A stretch of DNA of 64,000 bases from Hydrogenovibrio thermophilus (GCF_004028275.1 NZ_CP035033.1:1550001-1614000); one strand, 5' to 3'; shown: positions 19,300-29,719, counted from the first letter of the stretch. Notes: generated by a model not told the origin, from the sequence alone. Program-made: numbers and translations.

Positions 19300-19884
19300 C
19301 TAACCCGACTTCAGCGACTCGATAAATTCCCACATAAAATAAGGTCCCGGATCGGTCTTGCGACCTGGTGCAATATCACTGTGGCCGCGAATGCGATCCA
19401 ACGAAAGAGACGGATAGGTTTCCGTCATCGCTTGAATCACCTGTTTCAAAGTTTCATATTGCGATGCGGTATAAGGCGTTTCATCCGTGCCTTCCAACTC
19501 GATACCGATGGAAAAGTCGTTACACGCCGTGCGACCTTCAAACTGCGACACCCCGGCGTGCCACGCCCGCTTGTTGAGCGGCACGAATTGAAACAACTCG
19601 CCTGCGCGGTTGATAAACAAATGCGACGACACTTTAAGTGATTGAATTTGCTTATAGTAATCATCTTCGTCAGGATTCAGTGAATTGGTAAATAACTGTT
19701 CCACGCCCTTCCCCCCGAAACGACCGGGCGGTAAGCTGATGCCGTGAATCACAATCAATTGCAAATCGGACTCTTCCGGACGGTCGTCGGCATTCGGGCT
19801 TGGGATGTAGCGTGCGCCTTGAAAAAGATGGCTATTCGGGTCAAGTGTTAATGGGCTTTTCATATGCCAGATAGTATAATCCAA
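19300..19884 (-). CDS. ampD: 1,6-anhydro-N-acetylmuramyl-L-alanine amidase
   Basis: Cytoplasmic Zn amidase of muropeptide recycling. 194 aa, or 187 aa from the second ATG (19863, MKSPLTLD). Zn/catalytic residues are visible in LIVIHGISLPPGRFGG (His), in KRAWHAGVSQFEGR and in RGHSDIAPGRKTDPGPYF (His and Asp). The SIGIELEGTDETPYT segment is typical AmpD. No signal peptide, which favours AmpD over periplasmic homologues. Divergent from nadC. Confidence 0.94.
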   Translation of the reverse strand: MDYTIWHMKSPLTLDPNSHLFQGARYIPSPNADDRPEESDLQLIVIHGISLPPGRFGGKGVEQLFTNSLNPDEDDYYKQIQSLKVSSHLFINRAGELFQFVPLNKRAWHAGVSQFEGRTACNDFSIGIELEGTDETPYTASQYETLKQVIQAMTETYPSLSLDRIRGHSDIAPGRKTDPGPYFMWEFIESLKSG

Positions 19885-19956
19885 AAGAATCGGCCATGAG
19901 AACTCACATGGATAAGAATCGAACCGTTTAGACTAAATACACCGAACATCAGGCCT

Positions 19957-20805
19957 ATGTCAGAAATAAACTATTTTAATGATTTGCACACCAACGTCGA
20001 AAACGCGCTGAACGAAGACATCGGCGACGGCGACCTCAGCGCCAGCTTCCTGCCCGAACACCAAATGGCGAAAGCCAGCGTCATTGCGAAAGAAGACGCA
20101 ATCGTCTGCGGGCGCCCCTGGTTTGACGAGGTCATGCGACAGGTTGATGAACGCATTAAAATCCACTGGCATTGCAATGAAGGCCAAGCCGCCACCAACG
20201 GCACGCTTGTGTGTGAGCTCACAGGTCCGGCCGCGGCTATTTTATCCGGTGAACGCAGTGCTTTGAATTTTCTGCAAACCTTATCGGCCACCGCCACCAT
20301 CACCCGTCAATACGTCGAACAACTCCAGGGCACTCAAACGCGCTTGCTGGACACCCGAAAAACTCTACCGGGCTTACGCTTAGCGCAAAAATACGCGGTT
20401 CACTGCGGCGGTGGCACCAATCATCGCATCGGCCTGTACGACGCTATTTTACTGAAAGAAAACCACATCATGGCCGCAGGCGGCATTGACGCCGCTGTTC
20501 AGCAAGCGCGCCAGCATCACCCAGGAAAAACCGTTGAAGTGGAAACCGAAAACCTCAACGAGGTCAAGCAAGCACTCGAAGCCGGCGCGGACATTATTAT
20601 GCTGGATAATTTTTCGCTGACGGACATGCATGAAGCGGTTAGAATGGTAAATCATCAGGCAAAGCTGGAAGTCTCCGGCAATGTCGAACTGCCCCATTTG
20701 GCGGAGTTGGCAACAACGGGCGTTGACTTTATCTCCACAGGCGCGATCACCAAACACATTCGAGCGATTGATTACTCCATGCGCTTTAATTTAGAGACAG
20801 GTTAA
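19957..20805 (+). CDS. nadC: Nicotinate-nucleotide pyrophosphorylase (carboxylating)
   Basis: Converts quinolinate and PRPP to nicotinate mononucleotide in NAD synthesis. 282 aa, normal length. The N-terminal EDIGDGDLSASFLPE, the catalytic TRKTLPGLRLAQKYAV (about 137-152), GGTNHRIGLYDAILLKENH and the C-terminal DFISTGAITKHIRAIDYSMRF are all conserved. The window also has nadE, the last step of the same pathway. The downstream antiporter follows after 10 bp. Confidence 0.97.
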   Translation: MSEINYFNDLHTNVENALNEDIGDGDLSASFLPEHQMAKASVIAKEDAIVCGRPWFDEVMRQVDERIKIHWHCNEGQAATNGTLVCELTGPAAAILSGERSALNFLQTLSATATITRQYVEQLQGTQTRLLDTRKTLPGLRLAQKYAVHCGGGTNHRIGLYDAILLKENHIMAAGGIDAAVQQARQHHPGKTVEVETENLNEVKQALEAGADIIMLDNFSLTDMHEAVRMVNHQAKLEVSGNVELPHLAELATTGVDFISTGAITKHIRAIDYSMRFNLETG

Positions 20806-20815
20806 CCCGGACACT

Positions 20816-22801
20816 ATGTTTGATCACATCCTTTTAAATATCGTCTTACTGCTCATCATCACTGTCGGCCTGGTTTCGATTTCCCGACGGCTGCATTTGC
20901 CGGCCATCCTGAACTACATTCTGGTCGGGGTCATTGTCGGGCCTTTCGGTTTTGGCCTCATCCAAAGCGAAAAGAGCATCAGTTTCCTCGCCGAATTCGG
21001 CATCGTGTTTCTGCTGTTCTCAATCGGTTTGGAGTTCTCGCTGACGCAAATGATGTCCATGCGCCGGATGGTATTCGGCTTCGGCGGGTTACAGGTTCTC
21101 ATGACAGGCCTGGTCGTTTTCGGCGTCTCTTATCTGTTGGGCTTTGGCGTGGAAACCAGCGTCGTGATCGCCAGTGCTTTCGCTTTGTCCTCAACCGCCA
21201 TCGTCATCAAACAATTGACGGAACAGTCCGAAATCCAAACCCGGCATGGCCGCGCCACCGTCGGCATCCTGATTTTCCAGGATATCATGGCCATTCCATT
21301 ATTGATTTTGATCCCCGCACTCGGCACGGCCGCCGGTCAATCGCTGCCGACCGAACTGGGCATGGCCTTTTTAAAAGGGGCCATCGTGGTTGTGGTCATG
21401 TTGTTTGCCGGGCGCTATATCCTGCGACCTTTATTCCATGAAGTCGCCTCATCAAAATCCCAAGAGCTGTTCACCTTAACGGTTCTCACCGTCGTACTGA
21501 GCGCGGCCGCCTTTACCGAAGAAATGGAAATTTCCATGACATTGGGTGCCTTCCTGGCCGGGATGATGCTCGGCGAAACCGAATACCGTCATCAGATCGA
21601 AGCCGACATCCGCCCCTTCCAGGACATTTTGCTGGGGCTGTTTTTCATCACCGTCGGAATGATGATTTCACCGGAGCTGATTCAAACCCACTTTTTAACC
21701 ATTATGGCCATTACCCTTAGCATTATGCTGGTCAAAACCGTTGTTATTTTCGGTATTATGCGCCTGTTTCAAAAACCGGATGGCGTCAGCCTGCGCACGG
21801 CCGTTTCCCTGTCTCAAGTCGGCGAATTCGGTTTGGTCTTAATCACCCTGGCGCTCACTTACGAATTGCTGCCACACCAACTCGGCCAAATCTTGTTAAC
21901 ATCCGCCGTCTTCAGCATGGTCGCCACGCCTTTCCTCATTAAATACAACGGCCGCATCGCCAACCGTTTTTGCCGTAAAAGTTATCAAAACGACTTTGCC
22001 GAAATGGAAAGTGTCATCAAAGAAGACACCAAATTCCTGTCCGACCACGTGGTTCTGCTCGGCTTCGGTCGTGTCGGACAAATCACCGCCAAATTCCTCG
22101 AACAAGCGCATGTACCGTTTGTGGCATTGGACATGGACATCAAGCGGGTTCACGAAGCACAACAAAGTGGTGAACCGGTTTATTTCGGTGATTCCGCCAA
22201 ACACAGCATCATTCACGCTACCAATATCAGCAAGGCGAAGGTCGCCATCATTACGTTCCACGACTACCACGCGGCCATCAAGACATTGAAAACCTTGCAG
22301 GATGTGGCACCGGAATTGCCGGTTTTGGTCCGTTCCCTTGACGACAGCCACATCAACGAGCTCACCCAAGCCGGTGCGACGGAAGTCATCCCGGACACCT
22401 TCGAGTCCAGCATCATGCTGGCGTCGCACCTGTTGTTGATGATTGGTCACCCGCCTAGCCAGGTTTTAAAACAAACCCGTGCCGCCCGTCGCGGTCGCTA
22501 CAATCTGCTGAACGGTCTTTACCCGGGTGAATCCGATCATGTGCCGTTTGATCATGCGCAAATGGGGCAAATCATCCAACCGATTACCATCAACGAATCC
22601 GCATTTGCCGTTGGAAAGCGCCTGGAAGCCTTCCCGATGGAAACATTGGATCTTTACATCAAGTCGGTACGCCGTGGCTCGGTGCGTGGCGACAACCCGG
22701 ATTTGAAGACCCGAATCCGCGTCAATGACATTTTGATTGTGCAAGGGCTGCCGGAAAACATCGACAAATTCGAACACTATTTAAATACCGGAAAAACTTA
22801 A
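20816..22801 (+). CDS. CPA2-family cation:proton antiporter with TrkA domains (Kef-type)
   Basis: A 661-aa inner-membrane protein: about 12 helices of the Na+/H+ exchanger fold (1-385), a Rossmann TrkA-N domain with LLGFGRVGQITAKFLEQ (about 410-530), and a TrkA-C domain at the C-terminus (about 575-655). This architecture is that of KefB/KefC/YbaL K+ efflux systems gated by nucleotide or glutathione adducts. The ion is presumably K+, but residues do not prove it. No ancillary KefG/KefF gene is adjacent. One-mismatch repeat copy at 21104. Confidence 0.88.
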   Translation: MFDHILLNIVLLLIITVGLVSISRRLHLPAILNYILVGVIVGPFGFGLIQSEKSISFLAEFGIVFLLFSIGLEFSLTQMMSMRRMVFGFGGLQVLMTGLVVFGVSYLLGFGVETSVVIASAFALSSTAIVIKQLTEQSEIQTRHGRATVGILIFQDIMAIPLLILIPALGTAAGQSLPTELGMAFLKGAIVVVVMLFAGRYILRPLFHEVASSKSQELFTLTVLTVVLSAAAFTEEMEISMTLGAFLAGMMLGETEYRHQIEADIRPFQDILLGLFFITVGMMISPELIQTHFLTIMAITLSIMLVKTVVIFGIMRLFQKPDGVSLRTAVSLSQVGEFGLVLITLALTYELLPHQLGQILLTSAVFSMVATPFLIKYNGRIANRFCRKSYQNDFAEMESVIKEDTKFLSDHVVLLGFGRVGQITAKFLEQAHVPFVALDMDIKRVHEAQQSGEPVYFGDSAKHSIIHATNISKAKVAIITFHDYHAAIKTLKTLQDVAPELPVLVRSLDDSHINELTQAGATEVIPDTFESSIMLASHLLLMIGHPPSQVLKQTRAARRGRYNLLNGLYPGESDHVPFDHAQMGQIIQPITINESAFAVGKRLEAFPMETLDLYIKSVRRGSVRGDNPDLKTRIRVNDILIVQGLPENIDKFEHYLNTGKT

Positions 22802-22851
22802 CCGGCGGTGGGGTTCCGGAACGGTTGGCCGCGTTTAAAAGGATCGCCGGA

Positions 22852-23616
22852 TTACGGCGCCAACCAGATCATCGTCGCCATCCGACCGGTTTGCCCGTCG
22901 CGACGGTAAGAATAGAACAAGTCTTCGTCCTGGTAACTGCACAGTCCGCTTTGCGTTACTTCCGCCACGCCCAAACGCCGTAACTCAAATTCCGCCAGGC
23001 CTGGTAAATCGGCATACCACTTTCCATGCGACGCCGCTGCGATAAAATACGGCGCATGATCGACATTTTGCTCGACAAACCCGTCATATACATCCGCCCC
23101 GACTTCAAAGTAAGCCGAACTGATGGCTGGCCCAATCCAAGCCAGTAGATTTTTCGGATCATCGGGCAATTGTTGTATGGCATTCGCCACCACTCCGTTC
23201 AACAGCCCCCGCCAACCGGCGTGAACCGCTGCCGCCACTGAACCGCTTCGATTGGTGACCAACACCGGCAAACAGTCTGCCGTCATCACACAACACACCT
23301 GCCCCGATTGATTTGTCCAACTGGCATCGGCCACGGGCGGCCGAGGATACGTTTGACCCTGCCAATGAATCGCATCCACCGTGTGTTCCTGTGCCAACCA
23401 AAGCGGTTCGTTCGGCAAATTTAAAGCCGTTCCCAGCGCTTGTCGATTGGCCGCCACTTGGTTCGGATTGTCACCGACATGCCCTGCCAAATTGAATGCA
23501 TCATAAGGCGGTTGACTGCCCCCACCCATCCGCGTGGTGACAAAAGCCCGAACCTTCTCAGGTGCCGGCCATTGCGGTCGGACAAACTGCAAATTATTCT
23601 TGAGGAATATCTGCAT
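22852..23616 (-). CDS. pgeF: Multicopper polyphenol oxidase/purine nucleoside phosphorylase (YfiH/LACC1 family)
   Basis: 254-aa protein of the YfiH (PgeF) family, reported to process purine nucleosides and to guard peptidoglycan synthesis fidelity. Family residues: FVTTRMGGGSQPPYDAFNLAGHVGD near the N-terminus, TADCLPVLV with the metal Cys, and HAGWRGLLNGV with the metal His. I start it at ATG 23616 (MQIFLKNNLQFV), which overlaps the 3' end of rluD by 23 nt; rluD-yfiH is the usual gene pair. Confidence 0.9.
   Translation of the reverse strand: MQIFLKNNLQFVRPQWPAPEKVRAFVTTRMGGGSQPPYDAFNLAGHVGDNPNQVAANRQALGTALNLPNEPLWLAQEHTVDAIHWQGQTYPRPPVADASWTNQSGQVCCVMTADCLPVLVTNRSGSVAAAVHAGWRGLLNGVVANAIQQLPDDPKNLLAWIGPAISSAYFEVGADVYDGFVEQNVDHAPYFIAAASHGKWYADLPGLAEFELRRLGVAEVTQSGLCSYQDEDLFYSYRRDGQTGRMATMIWLAP
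22995..23004. repeat. CCAGGCCTGG palindrome inside pgeF
   Basis: Exact copy. On the gene's strand it reads TTA-CCA-GGC-CTG-GCG, giving Leu-Pro-Gly-Leu-Ala. Flanks AAATTCCG / TAAATCGG. Confidence 0.9.
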
Positions 23617-24649
23617 CGGTGACCCATTCCACTTCGACGCCGTCATCATAATCGTAGTCGTCGTAACCCAAATCGTCCTGCATGGCGTGGAAATCATCCA
23701 TATCGTCACGCAATACATCAATCAACGCCAACATGTCGTCCGGCATCGGTGCCTTCCATTTCATGACTTTTCCGCTGACAGGGTGCGTCAGACTCAATTG
23801 ACCGGCATGCAACGCCTGACGTTTAAAACCGCGCAAGAAGTCGGCAAATTCCGGCAACATCTGCTGTGGAATCCGTAAACGCCCGCCATAGACCGGGTCG
23901 CCAACCAGCGGGAACCCAAGGTACGACATATGCACCCGAATCTGATGCGTCCGACCGGTTTCAAGTTGCACCCGCACATGCGTATGCTCCCGGAACCGCT
24001 CCAAAACCCGATAATGCGATACGGCCGGTTTACCACCGCCGGTGGCAATCACCGCCATACGCTTACGGTCGGTCGGGTGACGCCCAATCGGTTTATTAAT
24101 GGTGCCGCCGGAAATCATGCGTCCGACCACAATGGCATCGTAGACACGCTCCACCGCATGACGCTGCAACTGTTCGACCAAATGGGTCTGTGCCGGCACC
24201 GTTTTCGCCACCACCATCAAACCGGTGGTTTCTTTGTCCAAGCGGTGCACAATCCCCGCGCGGGGTACTTCACGCAAACGCTCGTCGTGGTACAGCAACG
24301 CATTCAGCAAGGTTCCGTCCGGGTTCCCGGCCCCCGGATGCACAACCAAACCGGCCGGTTTGTTGATGACCAGAATGTCCGCATCCTCATAGACAATGTC
24401 CAGTGGAATGTCTTGCGCCTGATACTCGATTTCTTCTTCGATTTCCGCCTGAAGAACAACCTTTTCGCCGCCCAGCACCTTCATATTGGGCTTGCTTTGG
24501 AGCTGACCGTCCAGTGCGACCTTCCCCGCCTTGATCCAGTCCTGAATGCGACTGCGTGAATAATCCGAAAACAACTCGGCCAAAACCGCATCGAGGCGTT
24601 GCCCCAACTTGTCGGCCGGAATGCGTGCTTCCAATTGTTGACTGCTCAA
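23594..24649 (-). CDS. rluD: 23S rRNA pseudouridine synthase RluD
   Basis: Makes pseudouridines 1911/1915/1917 in helix 69 of 23S rRNA. 351 aa: N-terminal S4-like RNA-binding domain (DKLGQRLDAVLAELFSDYSRSR), then the catalytic domain with HRLDKETTGLMVVAK carrying the catalytic Asp (about residue 140). An acidic C-terminal extension rich in Asp/Tyr is unusual compared with E. coli RluD (326 aa). Divergent from bamD, the canonical neighbourhood. Confidence 0.94.
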   Translation of the reverse strand: MSSQQLEARIPADKLGQRLDAVLAELFSDYSRSRIQDWIKAGKVALDGQLQSKPNMKVLGGEKVVLQAEIEEEIEYQAQDIPLDIVYEDADILVINKPAGLVVHPGAGNPDGTLLNALLYHDERLREVPRAGIVHRLDKETTGLMVVAKTVPAQTHLVEQLQRHAVERVYDAIVVGRMISGGTINKPIGRHPTDRKRMAVIATGGGKPAVSHYRVLERFREHTHVRVQLETGRTHQIRVHMSYLGFPLVGDPVYGGRLRIPQQMLPEFADFLRGFKRQALHAGQLSLTHPVSGKVMKWKAPMPDDMLALIDVLRDDMDDFHAMQDDLGYDDYDYDDGVEVEWVTDADIPQE

Positions 24650-24761
24650 AACCGCTCCTAATAACCTGATGGCCGACGGATTTTAAGTATCCATTTCTTA
24701 TACTCACGTCGGCACATATGGTATGATTAATTTTTTATACGAAACGCTATTTTACCAAAAT

Positions 24762-25520
24762 ATGAAGCACTCGCTGTTATCCCTGATTGTTTTATTGACC
24801 CTCGCGCTCCAAGCCTGCTCACTGGTCGAAAAAGACGAGTCCGAGTGGACGGTCAAAGATTTTTACGAACACGCAAAAGACGCCTACAACAGCGAACAAT
24901 GGGAATCCGCCATCGAGTATTACGAAAAACTCAAGGCCTATTACCCTTACGGCAAATACGCTGAACAATCCTACCTGGAGCTGGCTTACTCTTATTATCG
25001 CTATGACGAGCCCGAATCGGCCCAGCGTGAACTGGAAGAGTTCATCCGCCTTTACCCGAAACACAGCGCTTTGCCTTATGCCTATTACCTGCGGGCCTTA
25101 TCGGCGGATTCCATCAACAAAAGCTGGTTCGACAGCTGGTTGACCGACCCGGCCTCGCGGGACATGGACTCCACCCAGGAAGCTTACAACGCCTATTTAG
25201 AGCTCTTGAGCCGCTTTCCGACTTCAAAATATTCGGCCAAAGCGCGTGAACGCTTGATTGTATTGCGCAACCGTATGGCGCGTCACGAATACCAGGTGGC
25301 CGAATACTATTTCAAACGTAAAGCCTACCTGGCGTCGGCCAACCGCGCCAAGTTCATTGTCGAAACTTACCCGCGTTCCATGGTCAATATTTACGCATTG
25401 CAGTTAATGCGCGATGCCTATCAAAAACTGGGCATGACACAAAATGCCGAAGATGCACAAGCGGTCATCGACCTCAACCTGGCGCGTATTGAGGCGCAAG
25501 AAAAAGAAGACGAAAACTGA
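24762..25520 (+). CDS. bamD: Outer membrane assembly lipoprotein BamD
   Basis: Essential lipoprotein of the BAM complex that inserts beta-barrel proteins. 252 aa from ATG 24762. Signal peptide with lipobox LALQAC (Cys at about residue 19), then five TPR-like helical repeats, seen in FYEHAKDAYNSEQWESAIEYY and LELAYSYYRYDEPESAQREL. Length and divergent pairing with rluD match the family. BamE is also present in the window at 60.1 kb. Confidence 0.95.
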   Translation: MKHSLLSLIVLLTLALQACSLVEKDESEWTVKDFYEHAKDAYNSEQWESAIEYYEKLKAYYPYGKYAEQSYLELAYSYYRYDEPESAQRELEEFIRLYPKHSALPYAYYLRALSADSINKSWFDSWLTDPASRDMDSTQEAYNAYLELLSRFPTSKYSAKARERLIVLRNRMARHEYQVAEYYFKRKAYLASANRAKFIVETYPRSMVNIYALQLMRDAYQKLGMTQNAEDAQAVIDLNLARIEAQEKEDEN

Positions 25521-25555
25521 TTGATCGAAGACGGTTAATAAAAAAAGCAGATATA

Positions 25556-25583
25556 AAAAAACCGCCAGGCCTGGCGGTTTTTT
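25556..25583. terminator. Bidirectional terminator built on CCAGGCCTGG
   Basis: Perfect 28-bp palindrome centred on the exact 10-mer (25565-25574), extended by CCG/CGG and six A/six T. It separates convergent bamD and nadE. Confidence 0.93.
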
Positions 25584-25616
25584 ATTTGGAGCGCGGTACA
25601 ACTCAAAACATCGGCT

Positions 25617-27248
25617 TCACTCGCTGTAACGGCTGGTAATCGGATAACGTCGGTCTCGACCAAAGGCGCGCGGTGAAATCTTCACTCCCGGTGCGGCCTG
25701 ACGGCGCTTGTATTCGTTGCGGGTAATCATCCCCACCACACGCCGGACTTCCGCCTCGTCATAACCAAACGCTTCGACAATCTGTGCGGGGCTTTTGTCT
25801 TCTTCCACAAACGCCTGAATCACATTATCCAACACCTCGTAATCCGGTAACGAATCCTGATCCTTCTGATCCGGTCGCAGTTCGGCCGATGGCGCACGCG
25901 TAATGACGCGTTCCGGGATGACTTCGCCATCACGATTACGGTAAACCGCCAAACGATACACCCAGGTTTTCGGCACATCTTTCAACGGCGAGAAGCCACC
26001 GACCATGTCGCCATACAAGGTGGAATAGCCCACGGCCACTTCGGATTTATTACTCGTCGCCAACACCAGTTTATGGGTCTTATTGGAAATCGACATCAAT
26101 AACATCCCGCGAATGCGCGCCTGCATATTCTCTTCGGTCACGTCTTCTTCATAACCTTGAAAACGATCTGCCAGAGCGGACTCACTCGCCGCATACACCG
26201 ATTCAATCGGAATGGAATGGTATTTTACGCCAAGGGTATTGGCCTCTTTTTCGGCGTCTTCGATGCTGATATCCGCCGTGTAGCGGAACGGCATCATCAC
26301 CGCTTCGACTTTATCCGCGCCCAGAGCATCCACTGCCAAAGCCAGCGTCAAGGCCGAGTCGATCCCGCCGGACAGCCCCAGCACCACACCACCGAAACCG
26401 TTTTTTTCAACGTAGTCCTTCACACCGGTCACGAGGGCCTGATAAATACGCGCTTCGTCCTGATACAACGGCTGTTTTTCTCCCGGTAGAATCACCACCG
26501 AATCGGCTTGTTTCAATACCTGAACCGGAATCAACTCCGAACCGAATTCGCCGCCTTGTACCTGAACATCCCCTTCGGCGCAGGTCGCAAACGAACCGCC
26601 GTCAAACACCAGTTCATCCTGGCCACCGACCTGGTTAACATAAATCACCGGCCGCTTCACTTCGCTGACACGACGATTGACCACCTGAATGCGATCCTGA
26701 TGTTTTTCCTGCGAAAACGGCGAGGCATTCAGGCTCAACAGAATGTCGGCCCCGGCTTTCACCGATTGGCTGGCCGGTGACGGTTTCCAGATGTCTTCAC
26801 AAATCAACAAACCGAAACGCACACCTTTGTATTCGACCACACACGGCTGCTCACTGGCGGCAAAATAACGCTTCTCGTCAAACACACTGTAATTCGGAAG
26901 GTTCTGCTTGATGTAACTGGCTTGAATCTGACCGTTTTCGATCCAGGCCGCCATATTGAAGCGTTCACCCAGCTCGTCCATCATCGGATAACCCAACACC
27001 AGCACCACGTCTTGAACCTGTTCGCAAATACTCGATAAGGCTTTTTTAACCTGCTCGTATAAGGCTTCGCGAAACAACAGATCTTCCGGCGGATAACCGG
27101 TCAGTGTCATCTCCGGAAACACCACGATATCGGCTTGCTGCTCGCTTTTCGCCCGTCGGGCCGAATCGATGATCAGATCGACGTTACCGTCGATATCCCC
27201 GACCACCGGATTGATTTGCGCCATGACGACCGTGAGTTGTTCTGACAT
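25617..27248 (-). CDS. nadE: Glutamine-dependent NAD+ synthetase
   Basis: Amidates deamido-NAD using glutamine. 543 aa in two domains: an N-terminal nitrilase-type glutaminase with the Glu (VVFPEMTLTGYPPEDLL), Lys (YIKQNLPNYSVFDE) and Cys (LLICEDIWKPS) triad, and a C-terminal ATP-pyrophosphatase domain with LGLSGGIDSALTLALAVDA. Third gene after sucC-sucD with only 19 bp between, so probably cotranscribed. It ends at the palindromic terminator. Confidence 0.96.
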   Translation of the reverse strand: MSEQLTVVMAQINPVVGDIDGNVDLIIDSARRAKSEQQADIVVFPEMTLTGYPPEDLLFREALYEQVKKALSSICEQVQDVVLVLGYPMMDELGERFNMAAWIENGQIQASYIKQNLPNYSVFDEKRYFAASEQPCVVEYKGVRFGLLICEDIWKPSPASQSVKAGADILLSLNASPFSQEKHQDRIQVVNRRVSEVKRPVIYVNQVGGQDELVFDGGSFATCAEGDVQVQGGEFGSELIPVQVLKQADSVVILPGEKQPLYQDEARIYQALVTGVKDYVEKNGFGGVVLGLSGGIDSALTLALAVDALGADKVEAVMMPFRYTADISIEDAEKEANTLGVKYHSIPIESVYAASESALADRFQGYEEDVTEENMQARIRGMLLMSISNKTHKLVLATSNKSEVAVGYSTLYGDMVGGFSPLKDVPKTWVYRLAVYRNRDGEVIPERVITRAPSAELRPDQKDQDSLPDYEVLDNVIQAFVEEDKSPAQIVEAFGYDEAEVRRVVGMITRNEYKRRQAAPGVKISPRAFGRDRRYPITSRYSE

Positions 27249-27267
27249 AGTTCGATTCCGTTAGACT

Positions 27268-28149
27268 TTATCCGATGAGCTTGAACATGGCGTCGCCCAG
27301 CTCCGCCGGGGAACGTACTACCGTGACGCCCGCCGCTTCCAGGGCTTCAAATTTGGCTTCCGCCGTCCCCTTGCCGCCGCTGACAATCGCGCCGGCATGG
27401 CCCATGCGCTTACCGGCCGGTGCCGTGACACCGGCAATGTAGGCCACCACCGGTTTAGAGACGTTTTCCTGAATGTACTGCGCGGCGTCTTCTTCGGCTT
27501 GACCGCCGATTTCGCCGACCAGAATAATCCCTTCCGTTTGCGGATCTTGTTCAAACAACGCCAAACAATCAATGAAATTCATGCCTTGAATCGGGTCGCC
27601 GCCGATGCCGACGCACGTCGACTGCCCCAAACCGTTTTGTGTGGTTTGGTGAACCGCTTCATAGGTCAGGGTGCCGGAACGCGAGACGATGCCGATTTTG
27701 CCGGGCAAATGAATGTGCCCCGGCATAATACCGATTTTACAACCTTGCTTGTCATCGCCCGGCGTAATCAGGCCTGGGCAATTCGGCCCAATCAGGTATG
27801 CATCGGATTTATCCAATACGGCGCGAACTTTCAACATATCATTGACCGGAATGCCTTCGGTAATACAGGTAATCACCTTAATGCCCGCATCGATGGCTTC
27901 GATAATCGAATCGGCAGCAAAGGCCGGCGGCACATAAATCATCGAAGCATCCGCGCCGGTTTCGGCCACAGCTTCTTTTACGGTATTGAACACCGGCAAT
28001 CCCAAGTGTTCGCTACCACCTTTGCCCGGCGTGACACCGCCGACCATTTGTGTGCCATACGCCATGGCTTGCTCGGAATGGAATGTCCCTTGTTTGCCAG
28101 TGAAGCCCTGACAAATCACTTTGGTCTGATGATTGATTAAAATGCTCAT
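27268..28149 (-). CDS. sucD: Succinyl-CoA synthetase alpha subunit
   Basis: Carries the phosphohistidine of the TCA-cycle ligase. 293 aa: CoA-binding Rossmann domain at the N-terminus ([18 protein letters not shown]), and the active-site His in [18 protein letters not shown] near residue 247-264. Overlaps sucC by 4 nt. Together with fumC these are the only TCA genes in the window. Confidence 0.97.
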   Translation of the reverse strand: MSILINHQTKVICQGFTGKQGTFHSEQAMAYGTQMVGGVTPGKGGSEHLGLPVFNTVKEAVAETGADASMIYVPPAFAADSIIEAIDAGIKVITCITEGIPVNDMLKVRAVLDKSDAYLIGPNCPGLITPGDDKQGCKIGIMPGHIHLPGKIGIVSRSGTLTYEAVHQTTQNGLGQSTCVGIGGDPIQGMNFIDCLALFEQDPQTEGIILVGEIGGQAEEDAAQYIQENVSKPVVAYIAGVTAPAGKRMGHAGAIVSGGKGTAEAKFEALEAAGVTVVRSPAELGDAMFKLIG

Positions 28150-29318
28150 GCCTGCCCCTCCATCGCCGCTTTCACCGCTTTTTGGGCCGCATCGGCCAAG
28201 CCGTCCGCCGTAATGATACTCAAGCCACTGCTGGCGAGTTTTTCTTTCCCTAACGTCACATTGGTTCCTTCTAAACGCACCACCACCGGAATCTGTAAGC
28301 CCACTTCCTGAACCGCTTGGATAATCCCGTCGGCAATCAGGTCACAGCGCACAATTCCGCCGAAGATATTGACCAGAATCGATTTCACTTCGGAAGACGA
28401 CAGAATCAATTTAAAGGCTTCTGCCACACGCTCCGGCGTGGCACCGCCGCCGACATCCAAAAAGTTAGCCGGTTCCCCACCGTTCAGTTTGATTAAATCC
28501 ATGGTCGCCATCGCCAAACCGGCGCCATTGACCATACAGCCGATATTGCCGTCCAACGCGATGTAATTCAGCTGGTGATCCGCCGCTTTGGCTTCACGTT
28601 CATCTTCCTGGGTGGCATCACGCATTTCCACCAGGCCTGGCTGACGGTACAACGCATTGGAATCGATGTTCAATTTGGCATCCAACGCCACCAACTCATT
28701 TTCGGTCGTCAACACCAGTGGGTTGATTTCCAGCAGGGAAACGTCTTTGTCCAGCGCCATCTGATACAGGCCTTGCATAATGGCCGTCATTTGTTTGAAA
28801 GCCGTCCCGGTCAAGCCCAATGCAAAACCGATTTCACGGCATTGATACGGCATCAAGCCCACGGCGCCATCGACATGCACCGACAGGATTTTTTCCGGCG
28901 ACGCTTCCGCCACCAGTTCGATGTCCATGCCACCGGCTTCGGAAATCACAAAAGTGTGGGTTCTGGTGACACGATCCACCAGCAAACTCAGGTAAAACTC
29001 CAGCTGAATGTCCAGCGTTTGCTCAATCAACAGCGCATTGATCGGTAACGCTTTGCCCGCGGTTTGAATCGTCGCCAAAGACCCGCCCAACAAACTACTG
29101 GCCGCCTCTTTCGCCTCATCGGAGGTTTTCACCAACTTGACCCCGCCTGCCTTGCCGCGCGCACCGGCATGGATTTGTGCTTTAACAACCCAGCCATCGG
29201 AATCGATTTGTGCCAAGGCGTCGGGTAACTGATTCAAATCATCAATCATAACGCCGCTCGGCGTCGGGATACCATACTGCTGGAACAGTGATTTTGCTTG
29301 ATACTCGTGTAAGTTCAT
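28146..29318 (-). CDS. sucC: Succinyl-CoA synthetase beta subunit
   Basis: ATP-grasp subunit that binds nucleotide and succinate. 390 aa, [20 protein letters not shown] at the N-terminus, [19 protein letters not shown] in the ATP-grasp region and the succinate-binding [16 protein letters not shown] near the C-terminus. First gene of sucC-sucD-nadE. A repeat copy at 28631 encodes QPGLVE. Confidence 0.97.
   Translation of the reverse strand: MNLHEYQAKSLFQQYGIPTPSGVMIDDLNQLPDALAQIDSDGWVVKAQIHAGARGKAGGVKLVKTSDEAKEAASSLLGGSLATIQTAGKALPINALLIEQTLDIQLEFYLSLLVDRVTRTHTFVISEAGGMDIELVAEASPEKILSVHVDGAVGLMPYQCREIGFALGLTGTAFKQMTAIMQGLYQMALDKDVSLLEINPLVLTTENELVALDAKLNIDSNALYRQPGLVEMRDATQEDEREAKAADHQLNYIALDGNIGCMVNGAGLAMATMDLIKLNGGEPANFLDVGGGATPERVAEAFKLILSSSEVKSILVNIFGGIVRCDLIADGIIQAVQEVGLQIPVVVRLEGTNVTLGKEKLASSGLSIITADGLADAAQKAVKAAMEGQA
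28631..28640. repeat. CCAGGCCTGG palindrome inside sucC
   Basis: Exact copy; on the gene's strand CAG-CCA-GGC-CTG-GTG (Gln-Pro-Gly-Leu-Val). Flanks GCATTTCCA / CTGACGG. Confidence 0.9.
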
Positions 29319-29446
29319 GAATTGCCTTTTAACGGATTTGCCGCACCAACCTTGATACGATGTTCGGCGGTAAATTAAATTGCAATTATTTTATGTTTTT
29401 TAGACAATAAATGCATTAAAACAACCGCTGAAATCACTGAATTCCT

Positions 29447-29707
29447 ATGAGAGCCCTGCTTTTTTTCGTATTTATCCTAGTCGTTTACCTGGCAATCCGC
29501 TTTACGTTAAAACGTGTGCGAGAATTGCGCGCCGCTTCAGCAGAGGCTGAAACCCTTAAAAACAAACCCGAACCGGAAGAAATGGTGGCCTGCGCGACCT
29601 GCGGATTACACCTGCCAAAACACGAAGCGATTTGCGAAGTTTCCGAAGCCGGCGAACGCTGCTTTTGTTCGGACACCCACCAACAACAGGCACATAAAGA
29701 AAATTAA
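29447..29707 (+). CDS. PP0621-family zinc-ribbon-like membrane protein
   Basis: 86-aa protein with an N-terminal membrane helix (about 3-20, LLFFVFILVVYLAIRF), a charged spacer, then CATCGLHLPKHEAIC and a later Cys in GERCFCSDTH. The CxxCGxxLP...C pattern is the mark of the small PP0621 family, probably a metal-binding knuckle facing the cytoplasm. Function unknown. Divergent from sucC and convergent with the FKBP gene (12-bp gap). Confidence 0.78.
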   Translation: MRALLFFVFILVVYLAIRFTLKRVRELRAASAEAETLKNKPEPEEMVACATCGLHLPKHEAICEVSEAGERCFCSDTHQQQAHKEN

Positions 29708-29719
29708 GCTGAAACGAAA

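Noticed and set aside
19921-19960. TCAGGCCTAT just before nadC as a repeat copy
   Set aside because: Two mismatches to the 10-mer, and no symmetrical flanks.
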